64,000 nt of DNA from NCBI GenBank assembly GCA_016802295.1, contig JAESIW010000207.1:761978-825977 (forward strand), read 5' to 3'. This stretch comes from Brachionus rotundiformis. Its lineage: Eukaryota; Rotifera; Eurotatoria; Ploima; Brachionidae. The position numbers and the translations under genes are program-made. Shown one piece after another: positions 11,652 through 24,524 of this stretch; position 1 is the stretch's first letter, and each line of letters starts with the position of its first letter. A model generated the notes under the pieces. It was not told the origin of the DNA, made no database searches, and worked only from the letters and a program-made list of their open reading frames with translations.

Positions 11652-11745
11652 AGCTAGTTTGCGCTAGTGGTAGAGTTGAACGAAGAAAGGAAATCACTGG
11701 TTTACTCATTTGAATCTATCTCGAAGTAACCACCAAGCTAACTTT
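11652..11745 (+). repeat. possible degenerate tRNA-derived (SINE-like) sequence
   Basis: TGCGCTAGTGGTAGAGT resembles a Pol III A box and TTTGAATCT about 40 bp downstream a weak B box. Neither is perfect and no clover-leaf pairs convincingly, so this is not called as a tRNA gene. Confidence 0.25.
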
Positions 11746-12104
11746 TAAGTGGAATAATTTTTATGAATATATAAAAACGAAAAAATTGTTGTTGTGAAAT
11801 TTACTTCTGTTATGTTAGAAATTTGTTTTGAAATATGAACCATGTTTAACCATGATCATGTATAAAACATAATTCTACAATCATAAAAATATTTACAACA
11901 AGTATTTTTGCTGAATACAATAAAGGACTAAGGACTTAAATGCTGGTAGAAAGATCTTATATTACCAAAGAGGAATTGAAAAAATAAGAATTTTAAAAGC
12001 TCAAGTTAAGTTTAAAAAATAAAAAAACTTATGTTTTGTTGAATCTTTATTTAAATTATAATAAAAACCTAAATAGTTAACATGAAATTTATAACACAAA
12101 GCTA

Positions 12105-12457
12105 TTAATCTGTATCACAAAACCATTTTGTACCTTTAGCACCGCAATATCCGCCAGCAGCCATTCCTCCAGACGCACCAAAATACATCCCAGCGCCGGG
12201 CATAATAAAGTTACCAGCGGATCCACCTGCTATTCCCCCAGATACGGCACCAACTGTTCCACCAACAGCGATAGCTAAATAAAAGCGTTATTAACTAATT
12301 GTTACCAAGTTTTGATTAAATTACAAGCCTTTGTGTCGTTTGTAATTAACTTTGTGAAACCACCAGCTACAGTTCCTACAGTACCACCAACTGCTCCACC
12401 GACTGCGCCTCCTCCAATAAATGCAGGTGCTCCAACTATTCCAAGATATTCTGCCAT
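12105..12457 (-). CDS. glycine-zipper membrane protein A
   Basis: Two exons, 12457-12325 (133 nt) and 12274-12105, with a 50-bp intron; 100 residues. The protein is almost wholly glycine/alanine-rich hydrophobic sequence with repeated GxxxG steps (GGGAVGGAVGGTVGTVAGG early; VGGTVGAVSGGIAGG and GASGGMAAGG late). That is the pattern of glycine-zipper transmembrane hairpins that pack or oligomerise in membranes. A loop (about residues 36-44) with an NDT sequon separates two hydrophobic halves. It is paralogous to the divergent neighbour at 12674: exon 1 is the same length (133 nt), the intron phase is the same, and AGNFIMPGAGMYFGASGG aligns with SGNILVPGPGLFFGLAGG. The donor T|GTAATT was chosen because it alone keeps the glycine-rich frame. 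Function unknown. Confidence 0.75.
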
Positions 12458-12673
12458 ATTAAAATTGTTATATATTCAAAATAAAATAAATTTTTATAAA
12501 AAAAATTGAAATTTATTGCATTCAAAAGTTGTTAATTTTCCCAAAACTTTATTTGATAATGAATAAAATAGAATGGTAAAAAACCATTTAAAAAGAGATA
12601 ACATATAATAAATATAACTTGATTTTATTATAATTTCAAATTTTTATTGCAATAATTTTTTGAATAGCTTAAA
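12458..12673. promoter_or_regulatory. shared upstream region of a divergent gene pair
   Basis: Only 216 bp separate the start codons of the two head-to-head glycine-zipper genes, so their promoters must overlap. No named motif is recognisable in the AT-rich sequence. Confidence 0.5.
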
Positions 12674-13045
12674 ATGGAATATGTGGTTTATAAAACGTTG
12701 TTTGCTGGAGGTATATTCGGCCTGTTGGCAGGCGAATTAGTTACCAGAGCTACTTGGTCTTCTTTTGATTTTCCAAATAATTATTCAAACAACAACAAAA
12801 AAATTGGTATTTTATAAAACCTTAAAAACGCTTTAAATAATTAAAATTTTATCTTAGCTGTAGCCATTGGAGCATTAGAAGGATCGATCAGTGGTGCGGT
12901 ACTAGGAGCAGTAAGTGGAAACATTCTAGTGCCAGGTCCGGGATTATTTTTTGGTTTAGCCGGTGGTGCTGCGATTGGACTAGCTAATGGAGCTTTAAGA
13001 ACCAAAAAATTGTACGAATATCAAAATGCAAAAATAAACAAATAA
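12674..13045 (+). CDS. glycine-zipper membrane protein B
   Basis: Two exons, 12674-12806 (133 nt) and 12858-13045, with a 51-bp intron in phase 1; 106 residues. The first hydrophobic segment (AGGIFGLLAG) is followed by a polar asparagine-rich loop (residues 32-43). A longer glycine-zipper hairpin (GALEGSISGAVLGAVSGN, then PGLFFGLAGGAAIGLANG) and a short lysine-rich tail complete the protein. Relation to the divergent neighbour is shown by identical exon-1 length and phase and by the shared SGN-x3-PG-x-G-x2-FG core. An AATAAA overlaps the stop codon. No named family is recognised; glycine-zipper repeats of this sort occur in small mitochondrial or surface membrane proteins, so location is open. 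Confidence 0.75.
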
Positions 13046-13135
13046 ACTTTATTTTATCTAAATTTTGTTTTAAAATTATCTTTTATTAATTATTAAATGT
13101 TTAAAATATATGATTTTATTTTAAAATAATTCATA

Positions 13136-14242
13136 TCAACATTTATTAACTTTTTCTGTAATTTTCAATATATTCTTGGCCTGTAACAAAGAAGGCATAT
13201 CTATCATTTGGCCCTGGTAAGTAAAGGCACCCTTAAAAATTAGATTCGAATAAAAATTTTAATTAAAAATTTGCTTAATTACCGTCCCAGATTTTTGATG
13301 AATCTCAAAAGCTTCAATGAGACCAGTGGCCCATTCAATCTTGTCTTGAGATGGAGTGAAAGCGCTTTGGCACACATCGACTTGTCCAGGATGAATAACC
13401 TGTTTTCCAGTGAAGCCCATTCGAGCTCCCTGCTCACATTGAATTCTCAAACCCTCCAAATCTTTAAAATCAATATAAACCATATCAATTACTTTAAGTT
13501 TGTATGCTTTGCAATGTGTGACCAATTTTTGTCTGGCATAAGTAAGCTCTTTGGCTTCTTTGGTCCTTGATGCTCCAATATCAGCGCAAAAATCATCCGA
13601 TCCGAACACAAAACCCTCCAAGTTAAATTTTTGATTGTATTTTTCAGCAGACAGACTCAATGCTGCTTTTATTATATCATTTATATTTATCAAGCTAATT
13701 GCTGATTCCATGTAAAAAAACATATTCAGATGATTAAAGCCTTTATATTGCTTAGTCTGTTGATGTAGTGCATCAAACAGCCATTTTATTTCTTGGACAG
13801 TATTGGTTTTTGGTACAAAAATGCATTTTGGAAGAAGATTACTCTCTGAATTTTTGCCAATAATATCATGATTAATTGAGAAAATAGTTTTTATATCCTC
13901 TGAAGCAAAACTGGTCTCAGCCGGGTTTATTCTTACCGCATATTTACCATCTTTGTTATTCTGAATTCTGTCATCTGTATCGAATAAATTGCGAATTTTT
14001 TCTCTAGCTTCAGATTTTTTGCTTAGAGCTACGCCATCCTCGCAGTCAAGTACCACACAGTCTGCGCTTGTGGTAAATATTTTTGAAAGTTTTTTGCTAT
14101 CATTGCCAGGCACGTAAAGACAGGTTCTTGACGGCGATGAAGCTTCTAAGATTTTACCACTGGATACACTTGACAAAGTCAAATATCTTTGTTCGCTTGC
14201 TAATTTGATCAATTTACTAAATTTGGATCTAACTATAAACAT
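13136..14242 (-). CDS. CLYBL: citramalyl-CoA lyase, mitochondrial (citrate lyase beta-like)
   Basis: Two exons, 14242-13283 and 13231-13136, with a 51-bp intron; 351 residues, close to human CLYBL (340). The basic, Ser-rich N-terminus fits a mitochondrial presequence. The HpcH/HpaI TIM-barrel is complete: SRTCLYVPGNDSKKL, DCVVLDCEDGV (metal site), KYAVRINP, FYMESA, FGSDDFCADIG and GFTGKQVIHPGQV. The last exon supplies GAFTYQGQMIDMP, matching the family C-terminus GAFTFQGSMIDMP. The enzyme cleaves (3S)-citramalyl-CoA to acetyl-CoA and pyruvate in the C5-dicarboxylate (itaconate) detoxification route and so protects vitamin B12. An AATAAA lies just past the stop. Confidence 0.95.
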
Positions 14243-17200
14243 GGTTTGATTGGAAATTTATTCAAAATATTTTTAAATTTTTGTTTAATTAAAATGTCAA
14301 AATAAATAGCACATTTTGTTTAGATTGTTTTGATGTTTTGATATCATTAACAAAATCAATTAAAAAAATTTATTTTATAACTCAAAAATTAAGTGATACA
14401 ATCCTAAACAGTTACTGATAATATGGCTAGAACATAGCCGATCTTAATAATAATAAACTACCAAAATAATACTTAATCTATTAGACAATCAAAATAAATA
14501 AAATAATACAATAAAAATTAGTGCTGAACTGATGAGAACTTCTTAGATTTAGACTTGAAAATACTATAAATTTTTTAATCTCATTAATTTTTAATGCTTC
14601 TATTACTTCCGGAGGTAAATTTTTGATTCATAGGCTTTTAATGAACAGTTGGTTTAATGTTTTCCTGAGACCATTCTGATGGATCCTATGATATCCTAGA
14701 AAGTTCCAGATTGGAATAATGAGTTATATGGTGCAAGAGGTATCCAACTTGCTTGATTAATTTTTTGTATAATTTGAGGTATTGAATCATTGACCTCTCT
14801 TTCGACGCTCTTTGAGCATTAATATCCTTTAAACTAGAGATTGACCAGGCACTGCATGTTCTAAATGAGGCTTTTTGCACCATAAGGAAGCCTCGATGGT
14901 CTTTTGCTTGTCTAATTTTTCTATGGATATTAAGTTAGGTTACGAGAAAGAAAACTCCAAATTCCTTTCCTTCCACTTGTAATCTTTGGGAATTTCTGTC
15001 AGGAGATTGTCCATTCATGTTCCTTTTTCTTGTAAATAAAAATCAATCCCAAGATCTTTACTTTTATAAATATTTTTTTTGCAAATTTTTAAAGACCTTT
15101 TAATTCTTTACCAAACCTGTGACAAACTGGAAATTTACAAAACTGGTTCCTGAACTCAATCAAAGCCATATCATGTGGAGCTCGGCATAACTTTTTCACA
15201 AACCAAATTGCTGGAAACTTTAACATACTCGAATATGTCAAACTTCTTGATTTTAGATAAATAATATTTAAGGCATCAACAATGGTAAAGGCGTTTACTG
15301 CCACTTCTAAGTTGTTATATTCATTCTATTATTAATATCAACTTGTTTATTAACTAGCAACAAACAATAAGCAAAATCCAAGACATCTGATCTGGTCGAC
15401 TAATCAACCATTTTTTTTTTAGTATAACCTTTTAGGCTTTCGTCCCTTCAGGTAAAAGCTATGCTTTTAAATCCAAATTTATAGCACAAACCCTTCCAAT
15501 TTACTTGAATGAAATATTGAATGAAATAAAATAAATCATAAAGTATATTAGGAGAACAAAACTTTGGTTCAATTATCTAAAATAGTCCATAACATATTAA
15601 AGATATCTTACTTTTTAGACAAGACTAATTTTAAGAAAAGATTGCTTGAAGGTGACTTAAAACAGTTGAATTAATTGCAACCATAATCTGAATAACCTGT
15701 ATTTGAATAAAACGCAATTTATGGTTAATTTGTCTTTTTTATTTCTTTTTTTTTTACATTGAATCATCATATGCTATTTACTTTTATTTTTATCAAGTAA
15801 TATTTTAGTTATTTAACTATTTTAATATTTATTAAATCGAATAATTTAGACACCAGCCAAACTTCAGTAAAGACTTGACATAATCTAACTGGTCACAGAT
15901 ACTGAATCAGGAGCTTAATTTAAACTTATATAAATACATGGGACATCTAAAGCTACATAATCATACATCATGGATGTTTTTTTTTTCCTGCTTCTTTCGT
16001 CACTTCAGTCTTGTGAACTTGTTTGGCTCCAAAGTAAATACCATTTGTAACTTTTGTTGATTTGTCTTACTGATAATGGCCATTTTTGGTCAGCAGAGCT
16101 AATCATCTTACCAATTCGTCATCGAATACATAAAAATCTTCATTCTAAGAGATATCTTAATCTAATATATCAATTTTCTGACAATCAATAGCCTAAAATT
16201 TTTATATTCCAGTTTAAAACATTTTTCAAGTGGAATTTTGGTTACTGAAAAGCCCAGAGGTGTTTCTATGCCAAAGAGCCCTTAATGTAAAAAATTTGAT
16301 TCATTTGCGTCTTGAATGATTCGATCTAGTTTGAACAAAATTTCATTCTTTTTAACAAAATCAAGAATCAAAAAAATTTAAAATGATTTTTTTGACATAT
16401 AATATAATTATCAAAAAACAAATACATATGTTTTTTAATTAAAACGAAACTATCAATTTTATTAAAGAATATATACAGTTTGTTGATAAAATTTATAAAT
16501 CCATAATAATAGAATTCTCATATTACGAAAAACCCAATTTGATTTATTTACTAATTGGATCTTAATAATTTTTTATTGCAACAATATTTTATTCTCATGA
16601 TATATGATCAATTTTTCGATTTTATATCCTCTTTTGGTTTTAAAAATAATAATTCATTTGTTATTCTAATCAAATGGATTGTTTTAAGGTAATTTAAAAT
16701 AATTTCTTAGAGTCTATTTGAAAATTCCTTTTTATAATCGGTTTATTGGGGGGGATCCAATTTATAAAAAACAATTTTATAAAATAGCTATTTATTCAAT
16801 TATTTTTCTATCTCAATTTTCATCTCAGTCTCAAATTTGGGATTCTTAAATTATTATTTTAAACAATATTGTTAAAAAAAAAGGAAAAATAAACATAAAT
16901 ACAAAACTAGAATCATATTTTTTTTCTATTTTTTATTTTTAACCGGAAAATTTTAAAGTTCATTTTTGGCATACTTTCGGTTTCTTAGTTTCCAAGTGTT
17001 TATTAGTTTTTCGAACAATTTTTTGCCATTTAACTCGATTGAACTGCATAAAATTAAATTTTAAATCGAAAAAATTAATCAAAAATTTAGCTTTAATACG
17101 CTTATGAATTAAATTTACCTTAATCACAACACCTACAAAATGAAACAAATTATTCGCATATAATTAATTTAATTAAAATTAACTAAATCTGAGTTTTTTT

Positions 17201-19942
17201 AAGCCAACACCAAAATATCTGATTTGGATACTTTGTATTTATTTCGTCATAGGATTATTATTTACTTTTTTCTCTAATATTTTTTTTAATAATCTATCAG
17301 TTTAATTTAAGTTGTTGATTAGATACGTATGTATGATTTATTTTTTTTTGATAATTAAGAAAAAATTTAGTTTATCAAGTTCTACTAAAACGAGGCAAAC
17401 TGTTTTTGATTAAACAATGGTTACTTTTAGGTAGCTATAAATATTTAAAATTAAGTAATATATTTCATTGTCAAAAATATTTTATTTTTTAGTTTCACAA
17501 TTGACAAATATCAATAAAGTTATTTGCAGATTAAAATTTTTTTTTCAAATTTAAAATTATACTCTTTTTCAAAATACAACTCAAGCAAATACAAAAATTT
17601 ATGTAGCTCCATATTTGCTTTACATTGGACACTTAAGCTATTTTCTTTTCCAGCCAAATGATCTAGGCAATTGGATTAATTAGTGGAAAGGTGATGAATC
17701 GCTTTTCACATTATAAAATTGTATAACCTTTTTATGATATCAAATATCAATGCGTATAAAATATGATAAGCACATTTATCATAAAGACTATTGCGCAATA
17801 AAATTCATTTTAAACCATGGAATCCAACTGCGATTTTTTCCACTCTTATGACATTAAAATTATTCTATTTCATTAATTACTAATCCATTTGAATACCAAG
17901 ATCAGCTATGTTAATAAACAAACTTTCTTAAAGCCTGAAGAAAGTAAAATATTATTTTTAAAAAAATTTAATCAAAAGTTAAGCCTAATTCGTGAGTCTA
18001 ATTCTCGTTAGTTAAGCTGACTAGAGAATTAATGCGTGAATTGATCTTATAGTTTGTTTAATTTACCTTTATTTAAAGAGTTGGGTTTTTAAGAGTCGGA
18101 TAAGTACTATTAGAAGTTAGGCAATATTCAGCTTATGTGGAAAATGGTAAAATATCTATACCAAATATTGAAATAAGATAATTTGGTGGTACAACAAGTT
18201 ACCTAATTTCGTGGATGAGCAATGACCAAAATTAAAATAAAAAAGTAATTCAGGAATTAATTAACCTATAGGAGGTAATTCAAACTGGTTAAACTAGGCT
18301 ACAAATTATGGATATCTGACACTCTGGAAAAACTTTATCCGCTTTCTAGATGACTTGGAGCTAATATTCAAGATAAGTTTTAATTTAGACTACTTATCGA
18401 AACATAAAGATAAGCTGCATAAATATATTTTTATCTAAAAACATTAATATTACTGATGAAATTATCACTTATTAGAAAACTAAGTTGATTTTTTGTTGTC
18501 AGAATATCCATATTAATGAGTGAATTAGATTTATGAAGCAATAAAACTAGTCAAAGGGCATTCGACTATTAAATTTATAAACACTGGTGATAGTTTTAGA
18601 GTAATGTAATTTCAAAATTTTAGGTTAATTTAAAGCAAAAATTTACTTTAATAATTTTATTTGTCAAAGGCATCAATCGGAATTGAATGCTCGATTAAAA
18701 ATTTAAAATTTAAATCATTTTTTTTTATAATCATTCATTATATATTTATTTATATATTTTTTGATAATTAAGCTCTAATAGGCAATTGTGTTGTTGTATC
18801 ATCGAAAAAATATTTGAGAAAAAAAATTATAAAGAATGTTTTTTTTTGGATAAATTTGGCATCACTATGCAATCAAAATATGCTCCTAAATTGAGAGTAT
18901 TTAAATAGGCTTTTGAAATTAATTCTACCAAGTTAAATAAAATTTTGATAGAAGTTAAATAAAACTAATTTAATTTTTGTTTCTCTCTTTACCTGTTGTT
19001 TTTTTTCAATTAGTAATTTTATCTATTTCTTTTCTATTTTAATTTTATTATAATTTGAAAATATGTTAAATGTTCAGTTGATTACGAAATGTAGCGAAAA
19101 CTATTTTTCAAAAGTATGAATAAGATTAATTTATGTGTTTGATTGTTCATAAAGTCGAGCATAAATCAAATAAAGGAAACTTAAAATGCCAAACTTTACC
19201 TAAGCTTTTTTCTCTCTTTTTTATATTCGGAAAGTTAAATATTTAAAATAATCAAATCTTGTTAATATTTGTTTAAAATTATGCTGGCTAAAACGCTACT
19301 GTTAAGACTCTATTTGCCAGTGTTGAAAGCCTCAGCTCAAAAGCCAAATGCATAGTCATTATTTTAAAATCCATTTAAAAAAAATTATGAATTTTGTATA
19401 TTTTGATTCAAAAATATTAAAATTTTTTATCGCTTTTCAAGTCCTAATTAGAATTTTTGACTTTAAAGCTCATTGAGATGGATGCTTCATTTGTGTTCTC
19501 TTGTTTTTTTTTTTAATTTAAAAAATTATGCAAATTATTATTAAGAGAATTAAAGTCGAATCAAGACTAGGGGATTAAGAACCAATTTTGTAGCCATATT
19601 TATCTATTTTTCTATTACCCAAATCATCCTAAGCAAGCCAATCGTCCAAGGTGCTTTTCTAAATGTTAAACCATTTGACTTTTAGTCTCCATGCCGATTA
19701 AAAGTCCAATAATATTTTGTCCAAATTTAATTAAACTAGTAAATTTAATACTTTATTTTATTGACTTAACCAAAATCGAGTCTATTTTTTAGCATTAAGT
19801 CTTTGAAGATCTCTAAGTAAACGCTGACCAACTGATTTTGTGCCAAAGTCTCTTTTAATTGTCTTTGAAATTTTAGAATCTAAAAAGTTAGTGTTTTTCT
19901 GATCCATGGCCAAACCAGACACAGCTTAAGCTAGCATTACAG
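14243..19942. other. long region without a confident gene
   Basis: Apart from the LINE relic at 14.56-14.89 kb, nothing is certain. Unexplained items: an open 71-codon minus frame at 15089-15304 in a slightly GC-richer block; another GC-richer patch at 15960-16140; a possible minus-strand terminal exon at about 16970-17055 (lysine-rich, after a TTATGCAG acceptor, with an AATAAA downstream); and a 24-residue plus ORF at 19281-19355 upstream of phactr. None has a recognisable family. Confidence 0.4.
14560..14890 (-). mobile_element. C-terminal remnant of a CR1/jockey-like LINE
   Basis: In broken minus-strand frames one reads SLKDINAQRASKERSMIQYL and KLYKKLIKQ, then NLPPEVIEALKINEIKKF. These correspond to the conserved LINE tail (RRLRGDMIQ-YKI-NK followed by WNNLPPEVVEAKSINSFKN). 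The frame breaks between the blocks, so it is dead. Confidence 0.65.
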
Positions 19943-22900
19943 ATGGTTATGGAAACAGACACGATCAGCAGTACTTATGAGACAAAGACGGCCAAAAATT
20001 ACTCGCTGGACAAATTGACCAAGAACTACGTTACTTCGGCCAGCTTACTAATTCAGGCAGATAATTTGCCAAAGAATGATTTGAATTCAAATCAAATAAA
20101 GACTTTTGAAAATTCGGTCGTTTTGGAAAAGAGTGAAAAATTCATCCAAATCGAACCAACTTATTCTGAACAAAATCAAAATTGTGGCACCGTAAGTTTT
20201 AAATTTAGAAAGAAAATTTAAGAATTTTGATATAAACCATATTTTTTTATGAAAAAAATTCTCATATAACAAATATTTAAAAAAAAAAAATAATAAAGTC
20301 TTCTCTCGCTTTCTTCAAATAAACTTGTTTTTCTGTTATTTTCTAAAATAATTTTTTATTTTTATAATTTAAAAATAATATACTAAAATAAAAAATTTTA
20401 AATGTAAGCTATTTTAGTTTAGTTTAGCGGGACACGCAATTCAGTAAAGCTTTAAAATTAATATTAGATAACTTAATTCTTGAATTTTGCTTTGGGACAT
20501 AAAGCAATTATTTTCTTAGCTTTTGATTATTTAAGAATTTGAATAATGGAAATCTGAGCGAAAATAGCATAAATGCAGCACAACCAGCAAACTCGAACAA
20601 TAGCAACACAATAAGCAGTGGTAGCGGAGGTCGATTTTTGGCAATTCGCAACTGGTTAAAGCAAAATAGATGGCGCAAAAAAGACAAAACAGTGTCGCAG
20701 TCCTCGTCACCACTAGTGATTCAAGAAATTCAAACATCTAACCAAGACAAAGACCCACTTCAGTCGAACTCTTTAGACAAGAAAGCCATGAAAAAAAATG
20801 CCAAAAATGGTAAGAACAACAAATTTAAGAAGCTCAATAGCGATTACAGCCTCAGCAACAATTTAACCAATACTGATAATAAAGCTACACTAACCGGTGT
20901 AAATACGAACTCATTATCTAGCTGTAGCACTAATGCAACTAACCCTTCCGTGACCAACTTGGCCGAAAATACCCCGCTTAAAAATTTAACTAATAACAAT
21001 AAATTAATATTAACTAGCTCGCCGAATAAAGCTAACGAAAGCTTGAACAGCATGGCAAACAGTCCTGGACCAAGAGCCAAAATTCAAACCCCATTGACTA
21101 ATGGTAGCTTTCAAATTGGTCAAGATAAAAGTGATAATAAAACTAATAATGATAACAACACCGCTTTGATTTATGTTAATTCTAGTAGTGTACAAAATTC
21201 GCAGCTTATTAATAATGCTTCCCCTTTAACAACAAATCCCAACTGTAGAAGTAAGCTAAATTTAAATTAGATAAAAAATAATTTTATTCCTTTGGCCAAG
21301 ATAGTTTTTTTAATTATTTAAATTCTGATATTATTAAATAGAGAATGCTTTTATGTTGAATTTAGTGTTTGAATTATTTGAACCATTTAAAAAATTAATG
21401 CTAATTAATTATTTAATTTGCTTTTACATGAAAAATTCTTAAAATAAATAGAAATTTTAATAGAATAGGAAAAAGTCTTTATTTTTCAAAGCAAATATTG
21501 GAAAAATATTTTTCCAAAATTAGTCTAGATAAACAGAGAATGAGTGTCAACATTAAATAGTGATGGAAAAATTTTTCCAATTTAATTTGTAAATTCTTAA
21601 TATTTGTTAATTAAAGAGGTGAATTTATTTTTAAATTGAAATTGATGATTAGATCTGTCAACCTTTTTCTATGATATAAAAAACAAATAAGCTTCAAAAT
21701 AACTAAAAGATATTCAAGTGTTATTAATTAGATAGCTAAATAAATTCAAAAGAATATAATTAGCTTATTTTAACAATTTTATTCTTCTAGATTCCAGTAG
21801 AAAAGCTTGATTTTTTTTGTTCTAAAAGCATTCTATTGGAAAAACTGCATTTTGGTGGAGTATCCAAACTAAATTTTATATTGGTCGTGAAAGTTTATCT
21901 TATTTAAAAAAATTATCTTGGCCAAAAATCAAATCTACTTGTATCTTTTGTTTCTAAAATCTTGCTAAACATAAACCAAAGACTTTCCAATGATTTTAAA
22001 TTTATAATTAATTAGATCAGTTGAGACTTTTAACTATTTTAAATAATACTTGAACATAATATTTTAATAAATAAAAAAAATATATATTTTTAATTCAATC
22101 AATAATTTTTTATGTGATTAAATTTCTATTTTATTTTTTAAATAATCTTGTATAACAAATATTTATCCGGCTCTAAAACATTTTAATCTTTTAGATAAAA
22201 AATTAGAATAGTTTTTAAAGCTCATGATTTCTGAAAGTTCACATTGGTATAATTTACTTTTGCCAAATTTCTAACCATTTTGATTTTTTTTCTATTTACC
22301 AACAAATATCTTTAAAATGCTTGATATATTTTTGTTTAATAATTTTAATCAAACAAGGATATAAAAGTTACAAGTCAAAAATTTTTAAATATTTGATAAG
22401 ATTAATAACAAACAATGTTGTACTCAAACTTAAACATAAAATCTAATAAACTATTACAACTGATCTAATTTTTCACATAAATAAATGAAAATAAATATCT
22501 TAATCTTTGTCACACAAAATTTTACTATCTATAATGTTGAATAAAATTTTTTTGCACTTTTAATAAGCTTTTTAATTTAGGTTATCTTAATTGTCTTGAT
22601 TATCTAATTTATATAAAAAGCTAAATAAATAATTTCTTTCCATGAAAGGAACCCCCAACTCAACAGGCCTAGTTCGTCGCCAGCCGTTTAAAACGCGTCT
22701 AGAGACCACTCTGCCATTCGTGGACAAAGCAAAGCCCTACCAAGAGGAATATTCCGACGACGAAAAAGAAGAAACTGCCCAGGACAGCTGCATCAATAGG
22801 GTTGAATTAAATACCACAAAAGAAGATCCAGTAGCGTCTCTAAACTTGGAAAACACGGACTCGCCACAGCGATTCCGGAGCGAAGAGCCTACAATTCCGA

Positions 22901-24213
22901 AAGAAACGCCTGTGCCAACCAAACCGCGGACTATAATCACTCTTCCCCACCTAATCGGACGTCGCTCTAACCAGACAACGCCGACAAGCGGTTCCAAAAA
23001 TCCGATCATAATCCGCGAGCGAATCGAAACGCCGACCAGTCCTCGAACGACATTTAGCCCAAGTACATCTAATGTAAATACTCAAGTGACCAAGTCTAGT
23101 GAATACAACCAGGATAACTCTCGGCAAAGTACACCTAAAATGACCACTGGTTTCCTAGTGGTTCAGTCGCCTACCAAAACTCCAGCCAAAGTCTCGACTA
23201 CCAGTGAAACAAGCGATAATTTGCCAAGTGTTCAAGAGCGAATTGAACAATTCCAACAAATAACCAAACAGCGGCAAATAAACTCGAACATTACCAACTC
23301 AAGTCCGCAAAATTTCAAGAACCAGATCCTGTACAATCGATTCAATGGCTCAAACGAGAAAGAATCGCCTAGAATAATAAAGATATTTAACAATGTACCA
23401 TCTAACTCCTCTTCTCCACAAACAGATTCGCCAAAGAACACGACCAAAATGAACCAAACAAATAAGCTCAATTTCTTAAACTCGTTCACATCATCGGATT
23501 CGCCTGACACCTTAACCAAAAATCAGTTTATCAATAATTTTGGCAACATGCTCTTCAGTAATACCAGTCAAAATGCCGAATTGGACAAGCATGGTAAAGA
23601 AACTCCTGATTTAAATTCCAGGACAAAAGCTCATAAAACCAAGGACCAAGAAACAAAGAACTCCGATGATGAGTCCGACTCGGAGGATAATAACGATACA
23701 AAAATGAGCATGCTGGCAATTAAGGTTCAAAGGAACAATAGTTTGGCCAGATTTTTGAAAGAAAGACCTCATTTAAAAGAGCTACAGGAAAAAAATATCT
23801 TGCACAAGAGCACAGACGAACAGCGTAAGGTCCAAAGAGAAGAGATTGAAATAAAGCTGGATAGAAAATTGAGCTTGAGACCAAGTCCCAAAGAACTGGA
23901 AGAAAGAAACATTTTGCATTGTAAAACTCAGGAAGAATTGAACAAGGAAAAAGAGGAGACCAAGAGGATGCTTGTGCGCAAACTGAGCTACAGACCAACA
24001 ATTCAGGAGCTCAAGGATAAACGTATAATACGTTTTTGCGATTACATTGAGGTGACCGAAGTGGATGATTATGATAGAAGAGCAGACAAGCCTTGGACAA
24101 GACTGACTCCCAAGGATAAAGCCATGATCCGAAATGAGTTAAATTTGTACAAAAGCACCGAAATGGAAGTCCATGAAGAGAGTAGACATTTGACCAGATT
24201 TCATAAACCATAA
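19943..24213 (+). CDS. PHACTR: phosphatase and actin regulator (phactr)
   Basis: Three exons in phase: 19943-20191, 20536-21250 and 22649-24213, with introns of 344 and 1398 bp; 842 residues, longer than human PHACTR1 (580). Three RPEL actin-binding repeats lie near residues 606-623 (RFLKERPHLKELQEKNI), 644-660 (RKLSLRPSPKELEERNI) and 682-698. The last 40 residues (PWTRLTPKDKAMIRNELNLY, STEMEVHEESRHLTRFH) are the phactr C-terminal PP1-binding segment, nearly identical to the vertebrate one. A basic patch RNWLKQNRWRKKDK (122-135) matches the nuclear-import basic region FKPWKWRKKK, but the RPEL repeat that normally follows it is not seen. Phactrs bind G-actin or PP1 and control actomyosin and gene expression. 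The middle is Ser/Asn-rich and probably disordered. The ATG at 22642, inside the last acceptor, could start a shorter isoform. Confidence 0.9.
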
Positions 24214-24439
24214 AATCTTTTCGCTTGTTTTAACAGTAGATAATTTTTTTAAATGATTAGATAAATCCATTTAACTAATTAAAAACATTTCATATGAAAA
24301 TACTTTTTATTAAGTTTTTTTTTTTTCAAAAAAAAAATGATATAATTTAATTTTTTTTTCTATTGGATATTTTAAGTTTTTTTTAAATTTTATTTTGAAA
24401 GAATAATACGATTTTTTTTGAAAATAAATTCTGAATATA

Positions 24440-24497
24440 TTTAAATTTATTTATTTAGTATTTCTAATCGAGCCTGAGCTCTTTCAGGTTAAAAAAA
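24440..24497 (-). repeat. 3' tail of a dispersed repeat ending in (AAAT)n, copy 1
   Basis: On the minus strand, AACCTGAAAGAGCTCAGGCT followed by CGATTAGAAATA and TAAATAAATAAAT. It aligns at roughly three quarters identity with 43483-43535 on the plus strand. Both end in the same short tandem tail, as expected for 3' ends of retrotransposed copies. It lies just downstream of phactr. Confidence 0.5.
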
Positions 24498-24524
24498 ATC
24501 CAAACAGTTCTAATAATAATTTAA

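Larger units (their letters stand above)
9352..12104. other. intergenic region carrying decayed repeats
   Basis: No intact gene. It holds the LINE fragment at 10.1-10.4 kb, the GC-rich repeat at 11.0-11.35 kb and the tRNA-like stretch at 11.65 kb, each listed separately. The remainder is featureless AT-rich sequence. Confidence 0.5.

Noticed and set aside
11652..11745. tRNA gene
   Set aside because: A and B box matches are partial and no acceptor/anticodon/T-arm fold is convincing; kept only as a possible SINE relic.
12312..12509. Proline-rich plus-strand ORF
   Set aside because: It is the antisense of the glycine-zipper gene A exon; GGT/GGA codons read as proline on the other strand.
17560..17690. 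Open plus-strand stretch ending PNDLGNWIN
   Set aside because: No start codon, no clear splice boundaries and no family; chance cannot be excluded.
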